This document shows positions 14,301 through 27,059 of a stretch of DNA of 64,000 bases, piece after piece. This stretch comes from Litoditis marina (taxonomy: Eukaryota; Nematoda; Chromadorea; Rhabditida; Rhabditidae): contig OZ038434.1 in the NCBI GenBank assembly GCA_964036275.1, positions 6,529,060 to 6,593,059 on the forward strand. Reading direction: 5' to 3'. The number at the start of each line of letters is the position of its first letter. The stretch's first letter is position 1. The notes under the pieces are model-generated. The model was not told where the DNA came from, searched no databases, and saw only the letters and a list, made by a program, of their open reading frames with translations. A program made the position numbers and the translations under genes.

Positions 14301-17300
14301 CAGGGTCAGTTTCACCAGCTCTGCTGGAAATAGTGTTAGATGGTATATATATTCAGTTTCATGAATGTACATCATTAAAGGAGACCGGAGAGCAACATGG
14401 TTTCTCGTAAAGCTGCTGTATTCTACTTTTGATTGGAGTAGGATACAGCAGCGTTGCGTGTCGCGCGGCATTGTCATGTTAATGTCATGTGGACTGATCA
14501 AACTAATATACTTATTTGTGCTCTCTGATCTCAAAACAGTTAAAAGCAGCCTGAAACAAAACCTCTGCTTAAGTTGTGTTCCGGTCTCTTTAAATCCTGG
14601 ATTTTTTTTTTACCTGATCTGGTTTCCAGACACTCTCATCGAACCAGCTTACACCTAGACTGGCCGGATCACCATTGGATTCAAGCGACTTGGCAACTTC
14701 GTATATTCTTACCGAGTAAGTCGGATATTAGTAATTAGTACCGAGTCATGCGTGATGCGACTTTTTAGACCACAGAAATTGAAATTTGATTGTAAGAAGA
14801 ACGGGTGATTCAATGCAAAGTCGCTCCGCGTTTGTATCGAGTGTATTTTGAACTGGCCAACCGAGCGAGATGGAACATGAAAATCGGCATACATTTTTTT
14901 TAGAAGGTCTTCATGTGAGAAGTTCACGTTACATTATTCCTGTCCATAGGTAAAAAGGGGTCCAACCGGGCCGTTTAAAAGTGAAGGGGGTCAGAGCAAT
15001 CTTGTTGCAAAAGTGAGGAGGGAGGAGGTAGCATCCATTGGCTGGTCTGAGACCAGCCAATGGATGCTGCACCCCCTCCCCTATTGCGCAGCGAGAGTGA
15101 AGGGGGTCATTTGGTAACTCTTGTCAAAAAGTGAAGGTGGTACCATCTCAGGATGGCACCTTTTTACCTATGTTCCTGTCCTCAATTTCGTCTCAATCAG
15201 CTGGCTCCTTTTGGGCAGTAACTGCCACTTGTGTCACCTGCCGAGCATGTATGACGCTCTTCAATAGACTAGATGTTTTATTATATTAGGATGATTATAA
15301 TTGGGGGGAACATTCACGGAGAACCACTCTAAAGCAAGGGGATGTGATCGAATAAATCTCGTAGTTAGGTCTCCAGGTTGGTCTAAACCGAAATAGCCCA
15401 ACCAGGCGTAAACATTTGGTAAGAATACACTGTTCATCAGTTCATTTTTAGTTTTGTTCTCAACTCTTACATAAGTGGTGCCTTCACGATACTGAACTGA
15501 CAATTTCCAATGTAGGTTATTTTCTCCAAAACTCAAAGTAACTACTTTTCAGCTCCACTTGTCAAAGTGAATTGTTGGAAGAGGACCAGGATCCATTTGA
15601 CTTTATCAATCCCAATCCAATCGATGTTTGTGATGAATCTCTATGCGTAGTGGAGAGAACTTGGTACGCTAGAAAATAACCAAAATGGTAGCGAAGGCAG
15701 TTTCAATCTCAATGAGTCTCGTTTTATCTATAGTTAGCGTTGTATTTCTTATAGATGTATCCAGGTTTACCGGGATACAGCCGGAACAAACCAAGTTTCA
15801 CGCAATTTTACCACTACGAAACCTTTATGAAAAGTAAAATTAAGTTTGTTTCTGAAATGAAACCACACTGTACGATCTGAATATTCCCCTAAAGTTAACT
15901 AGTTTTTCGATTAATGATTTTCCTCCGAAATAGCAGAAGATTCATAGACAGCATGTTTTCTGTCTTATTAACCATAAATAAAGACATATTAAGTGAAAAT
16001 GCTCGATTACTTGCTGTTTTATTTTACTTTGAACACCCCCCATAATGTGATTCCTGATTGTTTAGTGATGAAGCGGCCGGACCACCGGTTATCACTATTG
16101 ATGATGATGATGATGGTCCGAGTGACGCAAAACGAATTCGTTTGGAAAGTGGTCTCGCCAAGTCAGCTGAGAATAAGGAGAAACCGAGAGAAAGTGAGAT
16201 ATTCAATAGTAGAGCATCTCAGAATGCATGGGTCATGTGGAATGATTCATCTTGGTATGAATATGGAAAATCTGGGTACACCATCTTGGGCTCTCGTGAG
16301 TGATGGGCACGATGCATAGGAATAGAACACGGGATCCTAACTAACGATTTACATTCAACATTCTTGGTAATGCGGTAATAATCGATAAGAGAACAGTGGA
16401 CAGATTGAAAGGTCGTGACTGAAAAATAGATGATGGTATTGAGATCCATGTTGGAACTCATGGTAACTGAAAATGAGGCGATCAGGACTAGTATCTGGTT
16501 TGCATATCATTACCTAAATGACTCTCGCAACGAATATAGAGTTGATAGTTTCGGAAACTTGATTTGGAAGGTCTTACATCTATCACCTATTATATATCTT
16601 CTATGTTCCTGTTTAGATTGTGGTTAATTCCAGATGAAACCCCAGCTCGTCCCGCGCGCCGCTTTGAATCGGACAGTGGAGTGCGCGCCGTCTTCAAGTC
16701 ATTGGCCACCACGCAGATCATCAGCTCGAGTGACATCGAATACAATGAAGTGAACGGGATTACGGTATGTTGATTGATCATTGTTCATAGTAATAGATGG
16801 TCTGACCGTTGTGAGATTTTCAGCGAGATTTATTGATTTTGGGTGAGAGCACTCGCCGACTTTGCTTACCTGATAGGTGCGATGCCACGGGCCCGGCTGT
16901 AGACTGATTGTGGATTCTTGACATAATTTTGATTGTGGATTCTTGACATAATTTTGGGCTGGGCTTGAGGGAGCCTGAGTATCAATTCATTTCACCATTT
17001 CACGCTATCAGATGGACGACGTAGGTGGCACTGTTCTGCTTGTGGCGCGAGTGTTTTATAACTCTTACCATTTGATTTGGTCTTGATTATTTGGATCGAA
17101 CTGTTATGGGAAGTGTCAGCATTTGATGTGAACACGAGGTTCTGTTGATCCAGATTGTTTCATTGTTATAGGCTGAGAAGCAACGTGTGCACAATGGTCG
17201 CGGTAAACTGCTTGACGAGGAGGAGAAACAGTGGTTAGGTAGGTCGCTTTTGAACTTTTGATCTAGTTGTCATTAAAGAAGAACGATTATATGGACCAGT

Positions 17301-19335
17301 ATCAACGATTCGGTCCTTTGAACTGCAATAATTTTTTCAATCGCAGTTTAAAGGACCGATGCGACGGATTGGTGCACAAAATCGTCCTACTCTAATAATA
17401 TTTTAATCGTTTTATGATATACGGTAGCTCGAAGCTTGTGCACTGTTCCATGACTCTACTATGGAAGAATATAGAATATAATGAAGTTCTACCAGTTTGG
17501 TCGCCCTATCCAACAGTTTGCATACATTTGGTTGGGTTGGGCTTTCTGCTTGAATTTCCCGATCAACGATGAGCTCAAAACCTAGGCATCTCGTAATTTC
17601 CTCTGTATTACAGCAGGTAATCTGGTGTCGGACTTTGAAAAGACGAGTCAGAAAACGCGGAAGTTTGTGTATCCATTCAATCGATACGACGGCATGTATT
17701 GGCCGGTTTTCCAGCCGTTTGACGGAATTCGCATCCAAGATGTGCCGATGTGAGTTAGCTTGTTCTCATTGTAATAATGCGGTATACGGTACGCCAAATG
17801 TTAAACATGGAGGTCCTAGTTTATAGCGGTTGTTATCTGAAAACAGATAATTTGCCAACATAAATCGAGCAGTGTGTGCATATGCGGCTGTCTCTGGGGT
17901 ACAGCTGAAAGTTTGGGGGAATCAGGGATTACTTTTTTCGATTACTTGAAATTTAGACTGCTCACGTCGACCGCGGTTTATAACAGAGTTCTTCCAGTTC
18001 TAATTTGATATAGTGGCTGTTTTGTATCCTGAAGTCGGGAATAAGTTTGTCGTGGACGAAACATGTAACGATACCGAGCGCTTGCTGATTGATATTTATA
18101 TCCGACATGTTATAGTATGCACCAGGCGGCCGAAAGCGCGAATGTTTGCATCTTTCCAACTAAATAGCAAGATCCTAGATGAGTGGTGTTGAAAATTTGT
18201 TAATTATTATGCTTGGTTAGAATAGTGTATGTATAGTCGCCATTTTCCCCATAAAGACAGCAGAGGGTTCAATTGATTGAGCGATGCGGGGCGAGCGGTC
18301 GTTGATTATCCGCCAGCAGTTGAGAGAGTGAGCAGATCAATGATACGCAGACGAACTGGCCTCTCGCCAAACCCCATCCCATACAAAATCGATGGTACGG
18401 TGTCCACAACGGTTTGACAAATCCTATATATGGACTACGGTATATAGATGAAAACTTTCCAGGCTAACCCAGGTGGATATCCGAAACCAGGTGGCCAACC
18501 GTTCCTACTACACATACCGCGACAAACGAGAGGTGAGTTGTCTCGAGTTTGAGTTTCCGTCAACCCTTGGAGATTTCGATGTATGTAGTTTCATCATAAT
18601 TCATGTACTTGCGTTTATTTTATGGTTTGGGCTCACCCATTCTCGTTAGCAGTTGTTTACCATATTATCATAGCATAGTGGGGGCCATACATGGCTAATC
18701 ATCTTTACCAGGTTTTGTGATTTTGCTGTACGTTTAGTTCCGGCACTGGGCTTTAATTCTAACTTTCTAAGTTGTAAATTCTAACTTTTCAAACTTTGAT
18801 TTAGTTGCTGTGTGATGCTGATCCTTCCAAATGGCAACGCGAATTCGATGAGGCGTGGACATTGAATGCCGACCAGCAAGAGGTCAAAGGTCGTTTCCGG
18901 AACAGAATTGGATACGCGAGAAAATTCCAGAACGAGGCGGAGTGGGTTCTTTGTTCGCTGCTTTTCTGTCCGAGTAACGTAGCTATTATAAAACCGTACA
19001 GATGTACACAAATAGAACGTACATTGAATAAATGTAGTGTTATGTCATTATCGAATTATGATTCGACATAGAGATACCGCGTTCGGGATAGGATGCGGAA
19101 GGAGAAACTTTAGCCACTTTGCGAGATTGGGACACACATGAGTAATGGTACGGTACAACCACAGATTTGAGTTAATTGTTTCAGTAAGGATGCTCGCGCA
19201 CAGGATTTGGAGAAACAGAGACTGGAAGGAGAATGCAGGAAGGAAGCTGAACAAGATGAAGAGGCAGATGATGTGCCCGGTATGGAATCATACTCTGTCA
19301 TCGTATTCATCAATAATTAGAATCACCACACCCTT

Positions 19336-19373
<38 letters not shown>

Positions 19374-22246
19374 TCTCTCTCTACGCGTGGTATTCATACC
19401 CCGGTATACTTGTCCGAATAGTCAGAAAAAAGTCGGACCTAACTTGTGTATGTAGTATTTTTCTGATCATCACCTCACCATAGTGATTTCGGAAGAACGG
19501 TATTTCTAGTACTTGGCTATCACGTATACAATATATATGATCGAAAAACGGGTTCTTTGTGAAGGTTAATCGAAACTGCTTTTGATAGACCATAGTTTTC
19601 TCATATTTCAAGAAATTCCCACATTTCTCATTACGCCCCATTCCAGAAGAAAGACGTTGTGAGTCGAAGAAAATGAACGCCCAAGTGCGTTTCCATTTGG
19701 TGGACGAATGGTCGTTGACTACGGTGAATCGTTTCGGAAGACGACAGAAAACTGTGGTGCGTTCTTTCCTTCGTTCATTGTGGAGAAGATTTAGTAAGCC
19801 GTTTGGTAGCAAGTAAGAGTATGGCGCTTAGCAAATTAGCGATAGCTTCTTACTTTAATGTCCAATGTTTTGGTCTAGTGTGAAATTGACAGACTTCTAG
19901 AATTGGGTGGAGTTATAAGAGATTGCTGTTCTTCATTTTTTCTTAGGAACCAACACTGAAAAACAGCAAATATGTTTTCTTGCCTTAAATTAGCAAGCGG
20001 GACAGGGAAGAATCTAATGTTTAGAGTAAATCATTGTTACTTTTCTGATAGCGTATGTTGACTGTGGTTTTTGGTGTGTTTTTTGTCCATTTGTACATTT
20101 CAGCCTGACAATTGGGTTTCTGTACGGTTGGGCGACTACATTCCTGCCATCGACAGATGCAACTACCTTTGTCACTATATCAATCAGTTGCACGAAAAGG
20201 CTGGAATCCCACAAACGGCACCAGGGGTGAGTGTGAATGGATCCTTTGCTATTTATTATCCAGTTTCTTTTCAGTTAGGCAAAAGCGGTGTTTCTAAGTT
20301 GAAAAAGTAGTAAGTTAGGTATTTTAGTCCTCGACCACAATTGTTAGAGTTTTAGTGACTGATGTTCTAAGATGGACCAATTTCGACTGGAATCGACTTT
20401 TCAACCTTTCTTAACCAACGTATTCTCAACATTTATGTAGGCAAGATTTACTATAGGCTCCCTCTCCGATGAATAATGGAGAGACGTATGCCTCCCAAAT
20501 CGATATGTTCAACTGGATCAAGTCGGCTTTTCAATCGGCTTTTCTTCATCAGGTGAGATCTATTGTCTGGTTGAAGTTGGCACGTGAGTTTGCGGTGTGG
20601 CAACATGGGAGAGAGTGAGAGAAAGAGATAGGAGTTGGGTAGTGAGTGCGTTTTTTTTTTCTACTTTCTGTAGACTAGGGTTGTTAATCGAGTTCAAAAT
20701 TTCGAGTTTTGGGAAATTTAGAGTTTTCGAGTTTGGCGAAAAATCGAGTTTTCGAGTTTTGGAAAATTTAGAGTTTTCGAGTTTTGGGAAATTTCGAGTT
20801 TCAAGTTCGACTCGACTCGAAAATTTTCGAGGTTTTTTCGAGTCGAGTCGAGTTCGAGTTTAACAACCCTACTGTAGACGTTGTACTAAACAAGTTCGAA
20901 TTGAACGTGGTACGACTGACAGTGTTGGAAGATTTGTGCACCCTTTATTACTTTCTTTCCTTTCTTATTGAAGCGAAGACTTCTTTTGTCCCTATTTTTA
21001 ATGTTTGATATTTCTATTTCAGCGAAACATGATTTCGGGTCCGCGAGGAATAGTCACTTCTATGGTCAAGAGCGACCACCCGTTTGCGCGTTGTAGACTG
21101 GAGAAAATTCGTCAAAAGGTACTTTTGTTTCACATTATTTTTATGTTAGTGTATACTTTTGCAGATATTTGAACCAATCAGTCAAGCCCAGTGTGAAAAT
21201 TAATACAGATGTGTTGTTCTCGTTAGCTCTCCCTCGCTGCCTTACGGCCACAACACAAACTGCTGTTTTTTATTTGTCTGCGTGAATCGTTACCCCGTTA
21301 AAAATCATCGGAACGGTGGTTTGCCTAAGCCTAAGCCTTAAATCGAAGGTGAAGTCAACTTTTATGTTAACTAATTAAAGTAAGTAATCATTTGATGAAG
21401 AAAATGAAAATGATGAACCCAATAGGTTGCGAAATATTCACACAGATGAATAAAAAACAGCAGTTTGTGTTGTAGACATGGTGTCAGGTGCTTTCTCTCA
21501 CGTTGTTTCTCTCCGTCTCTTCCTTTGTTTATTCTCCCTTTCTTATCTCTACTGTTCCTGTGATTTCCATCTAACCATTCTGTTTCTTTTCAATTTTCTA
21601 TAGGTGCATGTTGAAGTCGGCTAAAGGTGACTAATAGTTCTCTACGGCTGATCTTTCAGTTGGCCCAATCGTCGGCCACGGGGTGTGTGGTCTCATTGGA
21701 CGACCTTCTCCAACTGGCCGAGCTGGCTCCCTGGGAAACCAAGTATTGGCCGCTCATCTGGGACAATCTCTGCTCCGTGTACAGGAAGTTCCGTGAGTTT
21801 CACCTTATTTCACCGAACTGTATAATGTGGAATTATAGAGTAGACGTGAAATTAATTGACTAGAAAGTATTGTTTCGTGAATTAATCGATAAGCTTCCTA
21901 CATAACATGTTCTGTACACAACATTGGCTGTTCAGTAGTCCACCTACACTCCGAAAAATTAGGAATACGATAGGTGTTACTGCATATGAACCTTGGTAGT
22001 TTGTATATGTGTTGCATAAGTAACATCAGAGACGGCTAATCTAGATTACTAGGTTAGAAATAAAAATATACTTCAGCAGTTGATGATTTATATTGTTCAG
22101 CCCCGGTGTCACTGTTGATGAAGAGTCTCCAGCCGTTTGCGGATACCGCTTTCTACCAGTTGGCTCCCAGTGGCTCGCGAATTGAATTCTGTGCCGCCAA
22201 GAGACGAATTACTCGTCCTCGTCAACCTAACTTTCCTTCGCATTAG
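8372..22246 (+). CDS. Large nuclear-looking protein of unknown family (29 coding exons, ~1149 aa)
   Basis: I do not recognise this protein. Exons: 8372-8477, 8748-8915, 9321-9402, 9749-9891, 10185-10268, 10491-10628, 11076-11191, 11523-11571, 11993-12131, 12444-12618, 12824-13030 (or from 12875), 13370-13459, 13882-14034, 14137-14304, 14630-14715, 15553-15663, 16066-16193, 16634-16764, 17172-17238, 17614-17749, 18463-18532, 18805-18941, 19185-19279, 19647-19723, 20104-20226, 20457-20552, 21023-21118, 21660-21792, 22101-22246. All phases agree; the total is 3450 nt. An ordered N-terminal part is followed by a Ser/Lys-rich middle with a basic run (KKKKRVLVTR, NLS-like). Next comes a SUMO-interaction-like VITIDDDDD in exon 16066-16193. 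The C-terminal third is Trp/Tyr-rich and looks globular (e.g. DGMYWPVFQPFDGIRI). A nuclear role, perhaps SUMO- or chromatin-linked, is inference only. Confidence 0.82.
14945..15172. mobile_element. hAT-like MITE with 8-bp target duplication and 37-bp internal palindrome
   Basis: Terminal inverted repeats CATAGGTAAAAAGG / CCTTTTTACCTATG are flanked on both sides by TTCCTGTC (14937-14944 and 15173-15180), an 8-bp target duplication typical of hAT elements. Inside, 15031-15067 is a perfect hairpin with 17-bp arms and a TGA loop. It is 228 bp long, non-coding, and lies in the intron before exon 15553-15663 of the large plus-strand gene. Confidence 0.85.
16898..16953. repeat. Short tandem duplication, period ~25 bp
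   Basis: GATTGTGGATTCTTGACATA is present twice in direct succession in an intron of the large plus-strand gene. The copies look identical, so the duplication is probably recent. Confidence 0.8.
19336..19381. repeat. (CT)n microsatellite
   Basis: Near-perfect CT dinucleotide tract in the intron after exon 19185-19279 of the large plus-strand gene. Confidence 0.9.
20676..20871 (+). mobile_element. hAT-like MITE, 'GAGTTTTCGAG' family, copy 1
   Basis: TIRs TAGGGTTGTTAA / TTAACAACCCTA are flanked by a perfect 8-bp duplication CTGTAGAC (20668-20675 and 20872-20879), the hallmark of hAT transposition. The interior is a low-complexity run of TTTTCGAGTTTT-type motifs. It lies in the intron after exon 20457-20552. 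Two further copies are at 28737-28889 and 29013-29205; an eroded one-ended match starts near 25808. Confidence 0.92.
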
Positions 22247-22689
22247 GTGATCACGTGCAGCCTTATCTCTGTCTCCCATAGTATACCTTGAACATATTCA
22301 TCTCTAGTCCACGAAACATGGTTTTATGTCTAAAAAGAATATTTTTGATGGTTGGCTGCTGACTGGTAGAGATAATTACGGTTAGTACTATGCAAACATG
22401 TTAGTAAACTAGTCAGAATGTCCTGAAACCATGAAATGATGTTTCATGTTTCTGTTTATTTTTTTTATGTAGCAACTTAGATTAGCTTAGTTTTGTTGCT
22501 GAAATAATCCGAAAACTGCTAAATTCGTGTTATTATTTTCAGTTTTGCATGCTAAAGTATTGTTTTTTTGGTACCCGCTATCCTACTCTTCTCCAATCAA
22601 TATAGATCTGTTTGAATTGCCTAATGACTCAATTACGTGTTTTTACTTTACATATTTTACATGTATGCTGATGTGTAATGATCTACTGT

Positions 22690-22695
22690 AATAAA
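22690..22695 (+). promoter_or_regulatory. Candidate polyadenylation signal AATAAA
   Basis: Canonical hexamer about 440 bp after the stop of the large plus-strand gene and before the convergent HP1 gene. It is the first plausible one seen on the plus strand; not verified. Confidence 0.45.
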
Positions 22696-23107
22696 GTTCG
22701 TTCGGAAGTTTTCTTTAGAAATTACTAATTATCCTACAAGCAAGTTCAAAGTTCAAAAGTATGGAGGCCTACCGTATTTATTGTGAGGCAGAATTGTCCT
22801 TGATCGACTATACATATTTACTTCACAAAAACATGAGATTTCAACACAAAAATGACAAGACAGCAAAATCTTCAGATATGGAGATATCGTAAGTAGAGAT
22901 CTAACATGAACAACACAACAATTTAACGAAAATGAAATAATAATCTTTTAGCTCTTACAAATCAAAAAGGCATATGACGAAATTGCATCTGAGGTAAGGT
23001 TGATATTATATAAGAGTTGGTTTTGAATATCGAAAGTATCCGAAAAATGTATGTACGAATCTAAGTTCCGGAAAATCCAAAATAAAACCCAACTAGACAA
23101 ATTCCGA

Positions 23108-26100
23108 TCAATTGGAGACGCGTTCAAATTTCTCCTCAGTGGCATTCCAGGCGTATTGTGGTTTCTCACCAAGTTCCTCGTAGGCCCTCATCAGCACCTG
23201 CAACAACATTATGTCTTCGCCGAAACATTATTTCGAGCAACCACAAAAAGTTCAGAATCGAATTTTCAAAAATCTTTTCAGATTATATATTGGGGAAAAT
23301 TTGACGAGGATACCGTAATAACTCAAAATCAATAACGAACTTTTGATCTAAGCGGGAGGGGAATCAAATAGATCACTTTTCTAAACGGAGACTATGAGGA
23401 AAACCTACCAAAGGTTCGCGCCTCTTTACGATAGCGACATTGATGTTCTCCACCACTCGAGAGTTCCGAAATTGTACCATAGCGTAAACCACCCCATCCT
23501 TCCAAACAAAACATCTAATTTTATCGATCTGAAAAAAAAATGTGTAAAACTGTTAATCAGTCAAGTGATGAATGTGCAGTACTACAATGAAACTCCAAAT
23601 TAATATGATTATTCCATTGAATACAATTCGAAAAGAAACAAACTGAACATTAACAAATGTTAAAGCGATGACACTAGCCTTCAATCCTCGAGTAAATCCA
23701 TTAGCCATCGGAGGTTTGCGAGTTGGAATTACTTCGGCTACCGGTTGTTTAGTTGTAGTTGGCAGCGCTGGTTCCTTGAAAACATAGTTTTGAAGCGAGG
23801 AAAGTGTTAGACTTTAAAACTTCACCTTATTTGAATTTATTTGAACGTAATTTTATTGAACTAATAAAACTCAATACGGTACATATAAATATCACAAAAT
23901 TTATGGAAAAGTTTACCACTTAGTTCACTTGTAACACGCGAGTACTAAATATCAGCAATATTTTATTCTTGAAAATTTGCAGCGCACAATACAGATGGCT
24001 ATGAAGTCTACATGTAGTTCGATCTGCGTGCAAGGCGCAGTTCTGAGATACGACTGAAATGTGGCGGAACCTAACTTGAACACAAAGGTTCACAGTTGGA
24101 GGTACAGTATCCACCCGCTCTCCCCTGAGCGAACCTTAGACCAAGAATGAACTCAACTCACCACCGGTTGTTCTGCTTTCTTCGCATCAACCGGCTGTAC
24201 AGTTGGAGTGGGAACGGCTGCCTCAGCTGGGTTGGGCTGGAACAAAAAGATGTAGAGGAAACAGAACGTAACGGCAGGTCAAATGTCGATACTTTTTAGA
24301 CCATTGAGTAGTCCGACTAAGAAATGAAACCGCAAAAATGGAATATAAATCGTGTTCTTAAATGTTCTTTTTCTCTGGTATCAGTGACTGAAAATGAAGG
24401 TAACATCGCAATATAAACACACTTCAACTTGATAATAGGACAGAAACTAACCTGTGCAGCTTCTACAACATCGGCGGCGGCGACTGTTTTGGTCTCCGTT
24501 GGCAAGTCTTGACACCGATTCAATCGTGGACTACCAAAGGGCAACTTTCCGAAGACCGGTCTTTGACTTTGCGGGCCGAACATCTCGGACCCAGAAGAAG
24601 TACCAGTATCACTGTCTCTAAAACAAATTAATTTTTGAATTTTCGAAAAATCTCAACCGTGACAACATACTACACCAAGAATTCGGGTTGCATATTTGAC
24701 ACAATAGATTCGATAGACACAATTCGGGACACAATAGATCTATTTTGCGATGCACACTTTTTACGCAGACCAACATGTCCATAGTACGCTGAAAAACGGA
24801 GCCCACGAACGACATAACAGTACAAAAATATGACACAACGCCAAAATGACACGCCGACGTAAAACATGTGAAGCTTAATCGTACAAAACTGGTTCCACGA
24901 TTCGTACTTTTACTCGAAAAAGTTCCATTGTGGGAAACCAACTAGAAAAAATAATCTAACCTATTAGCTGTATCTGCGACGGAAACGGTTGGCACTGTGA
25001 GAGGCGATTTGGGTACAGGACTGTTGATTGTGAGCTTCTTGACAGCTTCGACGTCGACTTGACGGAAGGGGTTTTTGGTCGGAGCGGAACTCGGATCCTT
25101 GCTTTCTTTCGCTGGTTTGGAACCAGATTTCTTGGGCAGCACAGCTGTGGGAACATCGGTTGTGTAAACTTTCGAATGAGAAGCAAACGATGGTAACGAT
25201 CCTTCCGCCATAACTGGCAGCACAATTTCTGGTACACGTCTCTTATCTGGTACAGCCACGTTTCCAGAACCAGATACTCCAGGTACACTACTGCGCGAAG
25301 CGGGTGCTGAAAGATGAAAATGAGAAAACAGGAACACCTCATTCCCGCAGGATGAAAGCCTTTGGCATACGATGGAGATTCAACATACAAATACTGATAC
25401 TTAGTTAGAAACGGCACTTATAGACAGCCATGGTTCCTTATGCGCATTTTCTCGCATCCCCTGCATGCCTGTTTGCGTCGCCACGCCCCAAAATGGATTT
25501 TTTTAGTTAAAATACCGTGAATTTTGTATGAATCTAACCGTTATCTAGCGACCTCTATTTTCCACAACAACCAGTCTCTCTTGACAATTGGTGGTGTGAG
25601 CATACATACACTGCTCTACAGGACAGAGACTCACCGATCTGATCTGGTCCCAAATGCGGCGGCGGTTGCGTGCGCATCGTATGCTTTTCGGTCGACGTTT
25701 TACGGAATGGCAGGGGAGGCGGTTTCGGCCGCTGCACCTTCAATACATTAGATATATACGGTGACAAGCCTATTTTCACAATGAAATTGTTTATACGGAT
25801 CTCTCTTAGGGCTGTTAATCGAATTCGAATTCTGGAATAAAATGAGAGCAGGCTACAATGATACATAGTTTGCTATGATGTTTTTGCTCCCGCTGAAGTG
25901 CACAAAAACCTTTAGCTAAAACTTTGTGGACAAAAATTACCTTCTTCGGAGTAGTCTTTTTCTTGGCAGGAGACGACATTCTACGCCGCTCTTCCCAAAA
26001 ATTCTTCACCAGCAAATCACAATTCTGGAAGTAATACTTAACGTGTACGACCAATATACTCTGTATTTAAGTTGCAAGCGCAAATTTACTCAAATCTGAC

Positions 26101-26908
26101 CACGTGAAGAATATCAAAATCGATGAATCACACTATACACTGTTTATACTTGGGCAATTAACACCTACTCGTACCAGCTGAATACGTGAAACCAACCATG
26201 TCACTTGCGGTAAGCCATTCATCGAACTCCGGACCGTAGTTCTCCCACCGAACCATATACTCTCGAACTCCTTTCGTCTCTCGCACATCCAGTACCTTCT
26301 CAACCTGCAACAGGTTATATTAAACTGCCTATTTAGGCGGTTTACACATGCAACCAGGTTGCATGCAACCAAAATGCAACCGGGTTGCATGTGTTAAGAA
26401 AATTTGGTTGCTTTCCAAATGCAACCGGGTTGCTTTTGGTTGCTTTTCAAATGCAACCAAACACTCAATTTTTGGACATTTTCCGGTTTTTAATGCAATT
26501 TGGTTGCTTTTGGTTGCATTTGGTTGCACTTGAAAAGCACCCGAAAGCAACCCGGTTGCATTTGGGAAGCAACCAAACTGTCTTTACACATGCAACCTGG
26601 TTGCATTTTGGTTGCATGCAACCCGGTTGCATGTGTAATTGGCCTATCATTTATGCTTGGACTGGCTTTCATGCTATCTATGACTGTCAGAAACCAGATT
26701 TGGATCAGATAAACTAACTTAACTTCGTATAGAATATAATGCACGCCGAACATATTTTTCTGAAAAGGGACCAAAATCGTACGTTTTCACGACACACGTG
26801 AAAACAGAGTGGGTCAGTACGATGATTGCACAGTATTCCACATTAAATGACACGAACCACGTACTCCTCGCCATCGTCTGAAGAGTCGGAATCCCTCGTT
26901 GGAGACAT
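23108..26908 (-). CDS. Heterochromatin protein 1 (chromodomain + chromoshadow), long hinge
   Basis: Reads H3K9 methylation through the chromodomain and dimerises through the chromoshadow domain. Exons in transcript order: 26858-26908, 26197-26304, 25941-26024, 25635-25737, 24961-25306, 24452-24617, 24162-24236, 23679-23774, 23409-23528, 23108-23197; 1239 nt, 412 aa, phases consistent. The chromodomain spans about residues 14-70 and keeps all three cage aromatics: Tyr in EEYVVEKVLD, and Trp and Tyr in RWENY. The chromoshadow domain opens with GFTRGLK at about 337 and closes with AYEELGEKPQYAW, matching the HP1 pattern GFARGL...FYEERLTWH. The hinge is about 260 residues, rich in Pro, Ser and Lys, where usual HP1 proteins total about 180-250 aa. 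Exon 23679-23774 appears to use a GC-AG intron. The gene faces the large plus-strand gene tail to tail. Confidence 0.9.
26340..26637. mobile_element. Foldback element built of GCAACC/GGTTGC motifs
   Basis: Two inverted arms of about 130 bp start TTTACACATGCAACC and end GGTTGCATGTGTAA around a short centre. The arms consist of reiterated GCAACC motifs, so many sub-hairpins are possible. The sequence stays open in several frames, but those frames are by-products of the repeat. It lies in intron 1 of the HP1 gene, about 36 bp upstream of the second coding exon. No clean target duplication was found. Confidence 0.85.
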
Positions 26909-27059
26909 CTGGAAAAGAGTCGGAATTATCACGTCTGCAGCCTACTCCGATGGTGCTCGTTATTTTACGAAAATCGCGTTAGTCGGAACAGTTCAAGAAC
27001 ACAACGGTTCGGAAAAATACAAAAATATGCTATTCGAGCCGGCAAAAAATTGATTTTCA

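Noticed and set aside
24956..25417. Second long minus-strand frame over the HP1 hinge exon
   Set aside because: It is out of frame with both flanking HP1 exons; the frame used keeps phase through all ten exons.
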